NCBI GenBank assembly: GCA_000421065.1
Contig: ATWD01000003.1
Coordinates: 186,001 to 250,000 of the forward strand
Source: Acidobacteriaceae bacterium TAA 166
GTDB lineage: Bacteria; Acidobacteriota; Terriglobia; Terriglobales; Acidobacteriaceae
Reading direction: 5' to 3'
Length of the DNA stretch: 64,000 nt
The position numbers and the translations under genes were made by a program. This document shows, in pieces, positions 52,219 through 61,219 of the stretch. Under the pieces are notes generated by a model. That model did no database searches. It had not been told where the DNA came from and worked only from the letters and a program-made list of their open reading frames with translations. Positions within the stretch are counted from its first letter, which is position 1; every line of letters begins with the position of its first letter.

Positions 52219-52263
52219 GTCCGGGACAGGTCGAGGTTCGAACCGCTCGACCCGACCCGGGAC
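52219..52263. other. Long imperfect hairpin between convergent genes
   Basis: Left arm GTCCGGG-ACA-GGTCGAG, 10-base loop, right arm CTCGACC-CGA-CCCGGGAC. The inner 7 bp are perfect, with a symmetric mismatch and then an outer stem with one bulge. Lies between the convergent hydroxylase and siderophore-reductase genes, so it may end transcription from both sides although it has no T-tract. Not a tRNA. Confidence 0.5.
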
Positions 52264-52276
52264 ACCAATTACCTGA

Positions 52277-53026
52277 TCATGCGATACGTTCACCGCCATC
52301 GGCCTGGCCCAACGACCAGTAGCCCGCAGCCTTGATCCATGCCTTGGGGTGTCCAAGCGTGTCCGTCATATAGCGATAAGCGTCTCGAGCCAGGGAAACC
52401 TCTGCGGCAACCCAGATGAAGCCTTCCCCTGGAGGAAGCTTCAGAGCCCGGAACGTAGTGCGCAATATCTCTCTATCTCGATCGGCACTACCGGTAGCAT
52501 GCAACCATGTGAATTTCCTATTGCCTTTGGAATCGAGGTACAGCTCTTCCTCGCGACCCGCGACGAGGGCCATGATGCTCACAGGAGTTTCCAGCGGTAA
52601 CGACTCCAGGCGCCTTCCCATCGCAGGAAGCGACGTCGCATCGCCGATGAGCAGGTACCAGTCGAAGTCAGTGGGCGCGACCGAAGAACCTCGTGGCCCG
52701 GCGATGTCGAGATGATCTCCGATCTCGGCTTTCCGCGCCCACTCCACTGCGGGCCCCTGCGGATGAAGCGCGAAGTCCAACGTGAATGTACCTGCCTCGA
52801 CGTCCCAGGCTCGCGGAGTAAAGTCACGCATCAGCGCGGGTGCGTCTCCCTGGGCCGGAAGCAAGATCTTGATGTGGTCGTCCGGGGACGGGCTGACGAA
52901 CCCCCTCAGGTCCTTCGATTGGAATCGAAGGCGCAGCATGTGTGGAGTGATCTGCTCCTTACCAATGACTTGCAGCTTTCTTTTAACGACGTCGTGGCGA
53001 ACCTGGGTAAATTGATGCTTCGACAT
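52277..53026 (-). CDS. Siderophore-interacting protein (ferric reductase)
   Basis: About 249 residues from the ATG at 53026; an ATG at 53056 is possible. SIP/ViuB family of flavin reductases: VIGKEQITPHMLRLRFQS, SPDDHIKILLP, the FAD motif RDFTPRAWD (R-x-Y/F-T-x-R type), the GP(R)GSS phosphate segment, LLIGDATSLPAMGRRLE, and the NADPH part GFIWVAAEVSLARDAYRYM ending in GYWSLGQAD. These cytosolic enzymes strip iron from imported ferric siderophores. Divergent from an AraC gene and close to the iron-uptake operon starting at 54316. Confidence 0.9.
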   Translation of the reverse strand: MSKHQFTQVRHDVVKRKLQVIGKEQITPHMLRLRFQSKDLRGFVSPSPDDHIKILLPAQGDAPALMRDFTPRAWDVEAGTFTLDFALHPQGPAVEWARKAEIGDHLDIAGPRGSSVAPTDFDWYLLIGDATSLPAMGRRLESLPLETPVSIMALVAGREEELYLDSKGNRKFTWLHATGSADRDREILRTTFRALKLPPGEGFIWVAAEVSLARDAYRYMTDTLGHPKAWIKAAGYWSLGQADGGERIA

Positions 53027-53143
53027 AAGAGTTTGGGTCCCCTGATCGATGTCCATATACGACTTGTCTGTCCGGATTTAGGATAGTCGGAGGCGAATCG
53101 GTTATGCTCCGCGTAATCTGACGCGCTCTACGTTGAAACGGTC

Positions 53144-53926
53144 ATGAAAAAACGGCGTTCTACGAGTTTCATGTCTTTGAACGATGTGCCCCGCGCACTC
53201 GCGATGCTAGCAAGTTCGGTCCCCGCTGGAGCCAAGACCCCGCTACACACCCATGATCGCGCGCAGTTCATCTATGCGGCATCCGGATCGCTCAAAGTCT
53301 CCTCGGATCTGGGGCGCTGGATCATTCCTCCGCAGAGGGCGGTCTGGATGCCTGCACACTGTCCGCATCAACCGACTGCGATCAGCGCGGTTGAACTCCG
53401 GACGCTGTACATCCGGGAAGACATCTGTCCGGATCCTGCTCCGAAGGTGCCGCGAATGCTGCGGGTCTCCGCATTCCTCAGAGAATTGGTTTTGAGGCTG
53501 ATGGCGATGCCGGTCGAATATGACCAGGACGGCCAGGATGGTCAGATCGTAAAGACCTTCTTAGGGGAGATCGACTGGACTCCACTTCATCCTGTAAGCC
53601 TGCCGCCACTTCATGACCGACGTTTGCGAGTTATGGAAGCGGCGTTAACCAAGAGGCCGGGCAACATGCGCACTCTCGAAGATTGGGCGACGCGGCTCGA
53701 TTGCTCTCCGCGGACGCTGGCAAGACTCTTCCTGAAGGAAACAGGACTGTCCTTCCATACGTGGAGAGACCAAATCCGCACCTTTGCGGCACTACCGATG
53801 ATGGCAGAAAACAGACCGCTGTCAGAGATCGCCGATGAACTCGGCTACGAGACCGCCTGGGCCTTCACCGCCATGTTCAAGCGAGTCACGGGTCAATTGC
53901 CAAGCAAGTATTTCTCATCCCACTAA
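53144..53926 (+). CDS. AraC-family regulator with cupin sensor
   Basis: 260 residues. N-terminal cupin (TPLHTHDRAQFIYAASGSL, PPQRAVWMPAHCPHQP) and C-terminal AraC HTH pair (TLEDWATRLDCSPRTLARLF, PLSEIADELGYETAWAFTAM, FKRVTGQLPSKYF). Same layout as the AraC at 49167. Divergent from the siderophore-interacting reductase (118 bp between) and upstream of the iron operon, so an iron or siderophore response is plausible but unproved. Confidence 0.87.
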   Translation: MKKRRSTSFMSLNDVPRALAMLASSVPAGAKTPLHTHDRAQFIYAASGSLKVSSDLGRWIIPPQRAVWMPAHCPHQPTAISAVELRTLYIREDICPDPAPKVPRMLRVSAFLRELVLRLMAMPVEYDQDGQDGQIVKTFLGEIDWTPLHPVSLPPLHDRRLRVMEAALTKRPGNMRTLEDWATRLDCSPRTLARLFLKETGLSFHTWRDQIRTFAALPMMAENRPLSEIADELGYETAWAFTAMFKRVTGQLPSKYFSSH

Positions 53927-54315
53927 GCAATACATCCATCCTGCTGTGAATTGTGGCTATCGTGGCGGCGTGAACGCTACGAGCCGATAAGTGCGCCCTG
54001 CTTTAGCGATTCTCTCTTCGTCAGAAAACACTGCACGGAACCACCGCCAACACCAGGAAGCTTCTCGCGCTGCGAGTGATCGATCGGGCCGCAACGATGT
54101 CAGATTGGCCGTAGGCTCTGTCCAGTGGAACGGAGCACGTTGAATAAGTTCCTCGCTATTCTAAGCAGACTCATTTGGTCGCATATCAAGATGCCCCAAA
54201 GTAAGACCCCTGCGATTGTCTTTTGGCGAAGCGTCACAGTGGACTTGAGATCGACAAAAGGAAGGCTGATAACCGTAGTTGCACGGGGATCAGCCATGGA
54301 GAAGGAGGTTATACA
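53927..54315. other. Intergenic upstream of the iron-uptake operon
   Basis: Holds the promoter region of the Sel1-TonB operon. The open frame from 54125 lacks a family match, and the Sel1 frame can be read back to 54223 without a good start. I saw no clear 19-bp Fur box. The last bases carry the strong AAGGAGG site of the Sel1 gene. Confidence 0.5.
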
Positions 54316-55491
54316 GTGGCTGTTCCCAACGATGGAAAGAGCATCGGTCTGTTTGGTGGTGATACCGATTGTCCCTGCGAGACTGCCGGTTCTTCAACCA
54401 CCGAACTAGCAGGGTTTCCTGACGACTCCGCTGCGCTCCAGGCGTGTGTTTCACCCGAAAAGCGAGCCCGAGCGCCGGTGTCGCCCTGGGTTGTACAAAT
54501 TCGTACCCGACGCGTCACCCCTCACGAGTTGCGCGACATGCTGGTCCGCAATCCGAGCGATGCGGCGCGATGGACAGAGACTGCCGCGAACGCTGGATTG
54601 GCGGCCGCACAGGTCGTGTGGGGGCAACTACTGCTGGACGGGCGTCACGCGGCGCGCGATGCCAAGGCAGCGTTCGGTTGGTTCCTCAAAGCCGCCGAAC
54701 AGGGAGATATCGAAGCACGGAACATGATCGGTCGGTGCTACGAGCAGGGCTGGGGCGTCGCCGTCGATTTCAAGCAGGCGACCAAATCCTTCGAGATCGC
54801 CGCCCAGTCCGGTCATGCCTGGGGGCAGGTCAATCTTGCACAGATGCTGATGCGCGCGGGCGACCCCGCAGACCGCGCACGATGCTTTGCATTGTTCAAA
54901 GCGGCTGCTGAAGGCGGAACAGACAAGGTCAATCTCAAGGCGATGAATTCGCTGGCCCGCTTCCTTGAAGAAGGTTGGGCAGGAACGCGTGATCCGGTGG
55001 GTGCGGCATTCTGGTATCTGAAGGCTGCGAAGCTAGGGGACCACTGGGCGCAATACAATCTCGCCACCATCCTGTTCCGTCAGGGCGATCATGAAGCAGC
55101 AGAAAATCTGATCCGGAACGCCGTCAGCATCAGCGATAACGGGTTTCGTCGGCGTATCGCGCCTCTTTTGCTGGAGCGGCCGGAACCAACGCTCCGCCAA
55201 CTTGGTCTGGATGCGCTGGCACGCTGTGCCGCAGGCAATGAGCCAGAAGATCTTTACGCCTACGGGCTCGCCCTCGACCAGGGGGTTGTCGGTCCCCGCG
55301 ATCCGCACGAAGCCATGCAGATGTTCCAGGCGGCAGCAGCTAAGGGACATGCGCTCGCTTGTGCGCGGCTGCGGCCGCAGGCACGGCTCGCACGACTCTG
55401 CCTTCGGATACAGGCACAGATCCGCGTCGTTACGGCACGTCCTGCTGATTCCATCGTCCGCACCACCATTCGTTCAAAGGAGAATTCATGA
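54316..55491 (+). CDS. Sel1-repeat protein of the iron-uptake operon
   Basis: 391 residues from a GTG with AAGGAGG seven bases upstream. No signal peptide. After a low-complexity lead, Sel1-type repeats begin (AAAQVVWGQLLLDGRHAARD, AFGWFLKAAEQGDIEARNMI, YEQGWGVAVDFKQATKSFEI, FLEEGWAGTRDPVGAAFWYL and more), forming a superhelical scaffold. The same type of gene precedes FhuE/Fiu-like receptors in many proteobacterial iron loci, but its exact role is not known. Its stop overlaps the receptor's ATG by 4 bp. Confidence 0.85.
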   Translation: MAVPNDGKSIGLFGGDTDCPCETAGSSTTELAGFPDDSAALQACVSPEKRARAPVSPWVVQIRTRRVTPHELRDMLVRNPSDAARWTETAANAGLAAAQVVWGQLLLDGRHAARDAKAAFGWFLKAAEQGDIEARNMIGRCYEQGWGVAVDFKQATKSFEIAAQSGHAWGQVNLAQMLMRAGDPADRARCFALFKAAAEGGTDKVNLKAMNSLARFLEEGWAGTRDPVGAAFWYLKAAKLGDHWAQYNLATILFRQGDHEAAENLIRNAVSISDNGFRRRIAPLLLERPEPTLRQLGLDALARCAAGNEPEDLYAYGLALDQGVVGPRDPHEAMQMFQAAAAKGHALACARLRPQARLARLCLRIQAQIRVVTARPADSIVRTTIRSKENS

Positions 55492-58019
55492 AAACGCTCC
55501 AGACCCTGCGGCCAGCCTTGTCCGGCCTTGCTGCCTCCGCCAGTCTCGCCGGTCTTGCCGGCGGTGTTCTCTTCATCGCGCCCGAACAGGCCGACGCCCA
55601 AGGTAGCCAACCTTCGCAAAGCGAGCTGTCGGAGAAGGTTCATCAGTTCGACATTGCGCCCGGCCCATTAAGCGATGTTGTGAGCGCCTTCGAGCGCGCC
55701 ACTGGTGTCCATGTGACGTTTGCGATCAACTCGATCGGATCGATTCACTCCCAGGGAGTCTCGGGCAGCTTCACGGCCGAGCAGGCGCTCTACGCGATAG
55801 TGACCGGAACCGGCATCCGGTTTCGTGTTACCTCGCCGACGATGGCGGTCGTAGAGATGACTCCTCTCACGACGTCCGTGGATGTTACGGACACGAGCAA
55901 TGCGCTCCAGAGCACATTGGATCTCAATCGCCTCCCGGACAGCTTGCAAGAGACGCCCCAAACCGTAACTGTCATCCCGCAGGTGATGATCGAGCAACAG
56001 CAGGCATCCACCGTCAATCAGGTCCTGCAATACGTGCCTGGCATCACGGTCGCAACCGGCGAAGGTAATGGTGGCATCACCGGCGACCAGTTCCGTATCC
56101 GCGGTTTCGATGCGTCCGGCGACGTCTATGTCGATGGCCTGCGCGATTTCGGCTCTTACGTCCGCGATAGCTTCGCTACCGAAAACGTGATGGTGGTCAA
56201 AGGACCGTCCTCGGAGAGCTTCGGCAACGGCACCACAGGTGGCGTGATCGAACTGGACAGCAAGAAAGCCCATCTGGGAAATACTTATTCGCTCGAAGCG
56301 TCCCCCGGTTCCGGCCCGTACGGCCGCGGCGTTCTCGATGTGAATCGGCAGCTCAACGACACAACGGCGGTGCGAGTTGTCGGAATGATCCACGGCCAGG
56401 ACGTGGTGGACCGCGATCATGTGTATGCGGACCGCTGGGGCGTTCTGGCCTCCATCGGACTTGGGCTGGGCACAGGCCAGCAGGTGATCGGTAACTATTT
56501 TCACCAACACAGCAAAAGTCGACCCGATTTCGGCGTGCCCATGGTCCGCCTGCCTCTCCCGGAATTGGGAGTGCCACGCTCCAATTACTACGGCCGCGAG
56601 AGCGATCGTGATGAGCAGGATGCCGATGTGGCAACCTTGCTTTACAAGGGCCAGTTCGGCGACTGGTTGACCGTGACCAACGATACGCGCTTCGGCCACT
56701 ACACGCGTGATCTCAAGTTCACGCCAGTCTTCTGCATCGACGTCTCGCCAACTCTCTCCTATATCTATGGCGTCCCGCCGGGTACCTGTGCCACCGATGC
56801 GTCGGCCGGCAACTTCAACACCGCTTACGTGATCTGGGCGGTAGGCGGCAACACGCCTCGCAGTTATGGCGGCGAGAATGTGACCACGGCGGTCATGCGG
56901 TTCCATTCGGGGCCACTTCGCCACGAACTGATCGCGGGTATCGATGAATATTATCAACGCGCAAGGATGAACTTCTATCTCCCCAGCGGACCTGAGCCAG
57001 AGGGAACATTGCTGCATCCGATCTTTCAGAACTCGCCGGGGTTCTCGCTTGTCTTGACCCCCGCAGACCGGGGCACGACTGCCCGAAGCTGGGATGTCGG
57101 TCCCTTTGTCAGCGACCGCGTGTGGCTTATGCACGGACTCTCTCTTCTGGGTGGCGTGCGTTGGGATCACTACAACGTCCGCGCGAACTCGGCCGGGACC
57201 CCCATCGATACGACCACGGAGTTCGCCAGTCCCAAGGCGTCCTTGATCTGGCAGCCGACCGAACAGCAAACCTACTATTTCGGCTATGGGCGATCCTTTA
57301 CGCCGCCTGCTCAGAATATTACGTCTCTCAGTTCGCCGTTATCCCTAGTAGGAGCGACGACGCCCAACCTGAAACCTGAGGGTGACACAACTTACGAATT
57401 CGGGGGGAAGTGGAGTCTTCTCGGAGGACGTCTCGGCGCGACGGCCGCCCTCTTCCGTGTCGACAAAAGCAACGCTAACTACACCGATCCGACCTCCGGC
57501 ATTCAAGAGACTACCGACGACAATGACCGCGTACAAGGCGTTGAGCTGGGATTAACCGGGAAGGTCACGCACGCCTGGGATGTGCAGGCCTCCTACAGCA
57601 ACATGGACGGCAAGATTGTCTACTCGTCCATCAGCTCCTTCACCCCAGTATCCGCGGCCGGCAATCGGGTGCCCTATGTCTCGAAAAATGGTTTCGCGCT
57701 GTGGACTACCTATGACTTCGCGACGCTCATTCCGTCGATGTCGGGACATCTGCTCGGCGGAGGCGGCGTCAATTATCGCTCCGACTATTTTGTGGACGAT
57801 CCCAACACGTTGCGCATTCCCGATGCGACCACAGCCGATGCGATGGTGGCTTACGACCTGAAGAGCTATCATCTCGCGTTCAACGTGAATAACCTGAGCA
57901 ACGCGCTGGCCTATAGCTCCGCCTTCGGCAACGGCTACGCCACGCCAATCGCGGGTCGGACGTTCCTGTTCACCCTTGGATTCCGCCTCGCCTCTCTCCG
58001 CAAACATGGAGGTTTCTGA
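55488..58019 (+). CDS. TonB-dependent siderophore receptor with STN domain
   Basis: 843 residues. Signal peptide with LSGLAASASLAGLAGGVLF then ADAQ. Next comes a STN domain (HQFDIAPGPLSDVVSAFERA, ALYAIVTGTGIRFRV), as in receptors that signal to FecR-type anti-sigma factors. The plug domain starts at RLPDSLQETPQTVTVIPQ and includes FRIRGFDASGDVYVDGLRD. The 22-strand barrel ends in a terminal phenylalanine (KHGGF). It imports ferric siderophores across the outer membrane. Despite the STN domain, no sigma/anti-sigma pair is in the window. Overlaps the Sel1 gene and the hydroxylase gene. Confidence 0.93.
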   Translation: MKTLQTLRPALSGLAASASLAGLAGGVLFIAPEQADAQGSQPSQSELSEKVHQFDIAPGPLSDVVSAFERATGVHVTFAINSIGSIHSQGVSGSFTAEQALYAIVTGTGIRFRVTSPTMAVVEMTPLTTSVDVTDTSNALQSTLDLNRLPDSLQETPQTVTVIPQVMIEQQQASTVNQVLQYVPGITVATGEGNGGITGDQFRIRGFDASGDVYVDGLRDFGSYVRDSFATENVMVVKGPSSESFGNGTTGGVIELDSKKAHLGNTYSLEASPGSGPYGRGVLDVNRQLNDTTAVRVVGMIHGQDVVDRDHVYADRWGVLASIGLGLGTGQQVIGNYFHQHSKSRPDFGVPMVRLPLPELGVPRSNYYGRESDRDEQDADVATLLYKGQFGDWLTVTNDTRFGHYTRDLKFTPVFCIDVSPTLSYIYGVPPGTCATDASAGNFNTAYVIWAVGGNTPRSYGGENVTTAVMRFHSGPLRHELIAGIDEYYQRARMNFYLPSGPEPEGTLLHPIFQNSPGFSLVLTPADRGTTARSWDVGPFVSDRVWLMHGLSLLGGVRWDHYNVRANSAGTPIDTTTEFASPKASLIWQPTEQQTYYFGYGRSFTPPAQNITSLSSPLSLVGATTPNLKPEGDTTYEFGGKWSLLGGRLGATAALFRVDKSNANYTDPTSGIQETTDDNDRVQGVELGLTGKVTHAWDVQASYSNMDGKIVYSSISSFTPVSAAGNRVPYVSKNGFALWTTYDFATLIPSMSGHLLGGGGVNYRSDYFVDDPNTLRIPDATTADAMVAYDLKSYHLAFNVNNLSNALAYSSAFGNGYATPIAGRTFLFTLGFRLASLRKHGGF

Positions 58020-58702
58020 TGTTGATCGAGATTCCACAGATATTGTCGCAAGACGAAGTCGCAACCGTCCGCAGCGTAGTCGCGGCTGCGGACGTGGTCG
58101 ATGGAAAGGTGACCGCGGGCGAACTGGCAGCGCAGGCCAAATACAATCTGCAGCTTCCTGAAGGCTCTGCGGCCGCGCGACAAGCGGGTGACATCATCCT
58201 TAGCGCACTGGGCCGCAATCCATTGTTCAACAGTGCAGCCCTACCGTATCGGGTGTTGCCGCCGCTGTTCAATCGCTATGACGTGGGCATGAAGTTCGAT
58301 GCCCACGTCGATGGCGCCGTGCGCGCGGTCCCCGGCCCGGGCATCCGGATGCGCGCCGATCTCTCCTCGACGCTCTTTCTGACGCCACCGGAAGAGTATG
58401 ACGGCGGCGAGTTGGTGATTGAGGACAGCTTCGGCACTCATGAAGTGAAGCTCCCGGCCGGTCACATGGTCCTTTATCCGGCGAGCAGCCTGCACCGCGT
58501 CAATGCGATCACGCGCGGATCGCGCTGGGCATCTTTCTTTTGGACCCAGTCGATGATCAAGGACGACGGCCTACGCGGGCTGCTTTACGACCTTGACCGG
58601 GCCATCATCGAGGTCCGTCAATCCTTGAACGGCGACACGCACGGAACTCTTTCCCTCACCGGGGTCTATCACAACCTGCTCAGACGCGAGGCTGAACTGT
58701 GA
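58019..58702 (+). CDS. PKHD-type Fe(II)/2-oxoglutarate hydroxylase (PiuC-like)
   Basis: 227 residues, ATG overlapping the receptor's TGA. Begins MLIEIPQILSQDEVATVRSV. Iron ligands: HVDGAV (HxD, near residue 98) and LHRVNAI (distal His), with the 2-oxoglutarate arginine in ITRGSRWASFFW. Matches the PKHD/PiuC family (~225 residues), which lies next to TonB receptors such as PiuA/Fiu in Proteobacteria. Its substrate is unsettled in general; modification of an imported siderophore or of the receptor system is often proposed. Confidence 0.9.
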   Translation: MLIEIPQILSQDEVATVRSVVAAADVVDGKVTAGELAAQAKYNLQLPEGSAAARQAGDIILSALGRNPLFNSAALPYRVLPPLFNRYDVGMKFDAHVDGAVRAVPGPGIRMRADLSSTLFLTPPEEYDGGELVIEDSFGTHEVKLPAGHMVLYPASSLHRVNAITRGSRWASFFWTQSMIKDDGLRGLLYDLDRAIIEVRQSLNGDTHGTLSLTGVYHNLLRREAEL

Positions 58703-58760
58703 TCCGCCACTTCATAGCGACTTGCTTGACGAGCAGCTCTCATTACGGAGTGCATAACGC

Positions 58761-59072
58761 ATGGCAACACTGAAGACACCCACTCTGGGTTCAACTCGCA
58801 AGCGCGATGTGGCATCGAGGCTCTGCGCAGCTTTGTTTGGCGGTTACGTCGCCGCGTCCACCTTTAGCATGCTGGTGGCGCGCCTTGTGCCGTTGCCGAA
58901 GGCGGGAGCAACCACGATGGCGATCCTGACTACTCCGATTCTCTACTCGGCAACGATCCTCTGGGCGTTCTCCGCCCGCTCGCCATCCCGCGCCTGGCTC
59001 GTCCTCATCGCAGTTACTCTCCTCGCCGGAGGACTGACCTGGGGACTCATTATCGTGAGAGGGCGGCCATGA
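58761..59072 (+). CDS. DUF3649 small membrane protein
   Basis: 103 residues with three hydrophobic segments (FGGYVAASTFSMLVARL, AILTTPILYSATILWAF, WLVLIAVTLLAGGLTWGLII). Matches the DUF3649 plan of iron-responsive operons. Overlaps the PepSY gene by 4 bp, which suggests a membrane complex with the PepSY and DUF3325 proteins. Function unknown. Confidence 0.8.
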   Translation: MATLKTPTLGSTRKRDVASRLCAALFGGYVAASTFSMLVARLVPLPKAGATTMAILTTPILYSATILWAFSARSPSRAWLVLIAVTLLAGGLTWGLIIVRGRP

Positions 59073-60676
59073 GACAGTCATTCCGGCTCTCTATGCAGTG
59101 GCTGCACACCTGGACGGGGCTCGTTGCAGGCTGGATCATCTTTCTCATTTTCTTCAACGGGACTGCGGCTTACTTCCGGCAGGAAATCACGACATGGATG
59201 AAGCCGGAGATCACGGCTGCTATCGACCCTGCCAAATCAGTTGCCGGCGCAGTGGTATTTCTCAAAGCGAAAGCACCCGATGCCGCAACCTGGACGATCA
59301 CTGTGCCCGATGATCGCTATCCGGTTTCGGATGTCACCTGGCAGCCGAGGCCCAAGCCTGGGGCACCGCCGACGGAAGAGGACGACGATGAGCGGCCACC
59401 GGCTGACCGTCGCGCGACCGTCGACGCCACAGGCAGACCGCTGGCAGCTCGAGACACCGAGGGAGGCGATTACTTCTTCCAGTTTCACTACGCTCTTCAC
59501 TACCTGCCGCAATTCCTCGGTATGGTCTTGGTCTGGTTTGCAGGTCTTGGGCTGATGGTCGCCCTGACGACCGGAGTCATCATCCACCGAAGATTCTTTG
59601 CCGAGTTTTTCACCTTCCGGCCGAGACAGGGAGCGCGCTCTTGGCTCGACGCACACACGACATTCGCTGTCCTGGCGCTGCCGTTCCATCTGATGATCAC
59701 CTACAGCGGCGTTGCCATCCTGATGTTTTTCCTGATGCCATGGGCAATGTTCGCGAATTATTCCAGGCCGCAGACTTATTTCGAGATGATTCTCCAACGG
59801 GCCCACACACCGCCGGTAAGCGGTCATGTGGCGCCACTAGTTTCGGTCAATACTGTGCTGAGTGCGGCTGAAGCGACCTGGAACGGCGGTCGCGCCGAAA
59901 GGATTCGTGTCACCAATCCAGGCGATGCTACCGCAACCATCAAGATTGATCGGCATGTTGCTGGACTGGTCGCCGGTCGGGACGCGAGCCTCACCTTCAA
60001 TGGAGTCACCGGCGTCCTGATCCGTCCGATTTCGGAGCCGAGCGCGGCCAGTACCGCAAGCTCTGCGATATTCAGTCTTCATCTAGCCCATTTTGCGCGA
60101 CCGGCATTACGCTGGCTAATGTTTTTGTGCGGCGCGACCGGAACCGCAATGGTTGCCAGCGGCCTCATTCTCTGGACGGAGAAGCGCCGCCGCAAACTTC
60201 TGGACCCTCGCTATAGCCGATGCGGTTTCCGGCTTGTCGAAACCCTGAACGTAGCAGTGATCGCCGGCTATCCGGCCGCGACTGCAGCTTTGTTTTGGGC
60301 AAACCGATTGTTACCCCTGTCCATCGCCTCTCGAGCAAACGCCGAAATCCTCTGCGCCTTCAGCTTTTGGGGCCTCTCGTTGGTCTGGTCCGCAGTGCGT
60401 CCGATGCGCCAAGCCTGGGTTGGGGTTTTGGGCGCGACGGCGCTTCTGTTTCTTCTGCTTCCCTTCGTCAATGCCGTAACCTCTGCACGTGGCACCCTCA
60501 CGAACCTAATGCAAGGTGACCCGCTCTATATCGGATTCAATCTCGTCTCGCTCACTCTTGGGTTTATGTTTGCCACTGCTGCGCTGTTCGCGCGAAGGCG
60601 CATGCACTTACCACCGCCTACCTTGGCTGATCCCGATTCCACGATAGGCCAACCGATTCTGGAAGGAGCGGAGTGA
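59069..60676 (+). CDS. PepSY-domain membrane protein (PiuB-like)
   Basis: 535 residues. PepSY-associated membrane family: first helix GLVAGWIIFLIFFNGTAAYF, then a periplasmic domain with VVFLKAKAPDAATWTI, a helix LGMVLVWFAGLGLMVALTTG, HTTFAVLALPFHLMITYSGV, FSLHLAHFARPALRWLMFL, and C-terminal helices to residue ~510. Histidines in the membrane segments (HTWTG, HYALHYLPQF, HLAHFARP) resemble the haem/flavin-reductase-like cores of PepSY_TM proteins. In Proteobacteria such proteins accompany ferric-siderophore receptors and probably reduce or pass on iron. Tightly coupled to both neighbours. Confidence 0.88.
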   Translation: MRQSFRLSMQWLHTWTGLVAGWIIFLIFFNGTAAYFRQEITTWMKPEITAAIDPAKSVAGAVVFLKAKAPDAATWTITVPDDRYPVSDVTWQPRPKPGAPPTEEDDDERPPADRRATVDATGRPLAARDTEGGDYFFQFHYALHYLPQFLGMVLVWFAGLGLMVALTTGVIIHRRFFAEFFTFRPRQGARSWLDAHTTFAVLALPFHLMITYSGVAILMFFLMPWAMFANYSRPQTYFEMILQRAHTPPVSGHVAPLVSVNTVLSAAEATWNGGRAERIRVTNPGDATATIKIDRHVAGLVAGRDASLTFNGVTGVLIRPISEPSAASTASSAIFSLHLAHFARPALRWLMFLCGATGTAMVASGLILWTEKRRRKLLDPRYSRCGFRLVETLNVAVIAGYPAATAALFWANRLLPLSIASRANAEILCAFSFWGLSLVWSAVRPMRQAWVGVLGATALLFLLLPFVNAVTSARGTLTNLMQGDPLYIGFNLVSLTLGFMFATAALFARRRMHLPPPTLADPDSTIGQPILEGAE

Positions 60677-61026
60677 TGGGTCTTGCCTTCTTTTTCGCGA
60701 TGTTTGCCTTTGCTGCCCTTGCGGTTGCGATGCAGCGTCACTATTTCGATTTATTCGGGCTGGAACCCACTCGACGACAACAGGTGGTTCTTCGCGCGGT
60801 CGGCGCGCTTGGGCTTGCCGCTTCATATGGCCATCTCTGTTGCGTAGGGGGTGCCGTCGAGGGCACAGTCGATTGGTTCTGTCTTGCATCGCTTGCCGCG
60901 ATCGTGATCGTCGTCGCCCTCAGCTTGGCGTCGACATCCTTGATTTTCCAACGAAGACGCATCTTCAACGCCCAAAGCACGGAAGGCGAGCGCCAGAAGT
61001 CTTTTGACCCGCGCTTCCGTGGCTGA
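60676..61026 (+). CDS. DUF3325 small membrane protein
   Basis: 116 residues, ATG overlapping the PepSY stop (TGATG). Three hydrophobic segments (LAFFFAMFAFAALAVAMQRH, VVLRAVGALGLAASYGHLC, LAAIVIVVALSLASTSLIF) with the MQRHYFDLFG stretch typical of DUF3325. Last gene of the iron-uptake operon. Function unknown; conserved partner of PepSY genes. Confidence 0.8.
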   Translation: MGLAFFFAMFAFAALAVAMQRHYFDLFGLEPTRRQQVVLRAVGALGLAASYGHLCCVGGAVEGTVDWFCLASLAAIVIVVALSLASTSLIFQRRRIFNAQSTEGERQKSFDPRFRG

Positions 61027-61219
61027 GTCTTGTGGAATCCGCACAGAAGTCCAACAAGTACGGTGTCGAGGAGAAGAGTGTGCGCTTTGAATCTGTTATG
61101 ACCACCGAGCTTCTCGAAACCGCGCGAGGGATGCACGAACTCGAGTATTCCGTCGAACTCCTCCTTCATACAATTCTGCTTCACCGTCCGTATCTGGCGG
61201 CCTTTACCGCAGACACCAC

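Noticed and set aside
52219..52266. tRNA-like element (GGTTCGAACC with ACCA at the end)
   Set aside because: The T-arm, D-arm and anticodon arm do not fold as a tRNA. The sequence is better explained as a long hairpin between convergent genes.
55668..57269. 533-residue open frame on the minus strand
   Set aside because: It is antisense to the TonB receptor, whose frame has full family motifs. The antisense protein shows no recognisable motif and reflects high-GC codon bias.
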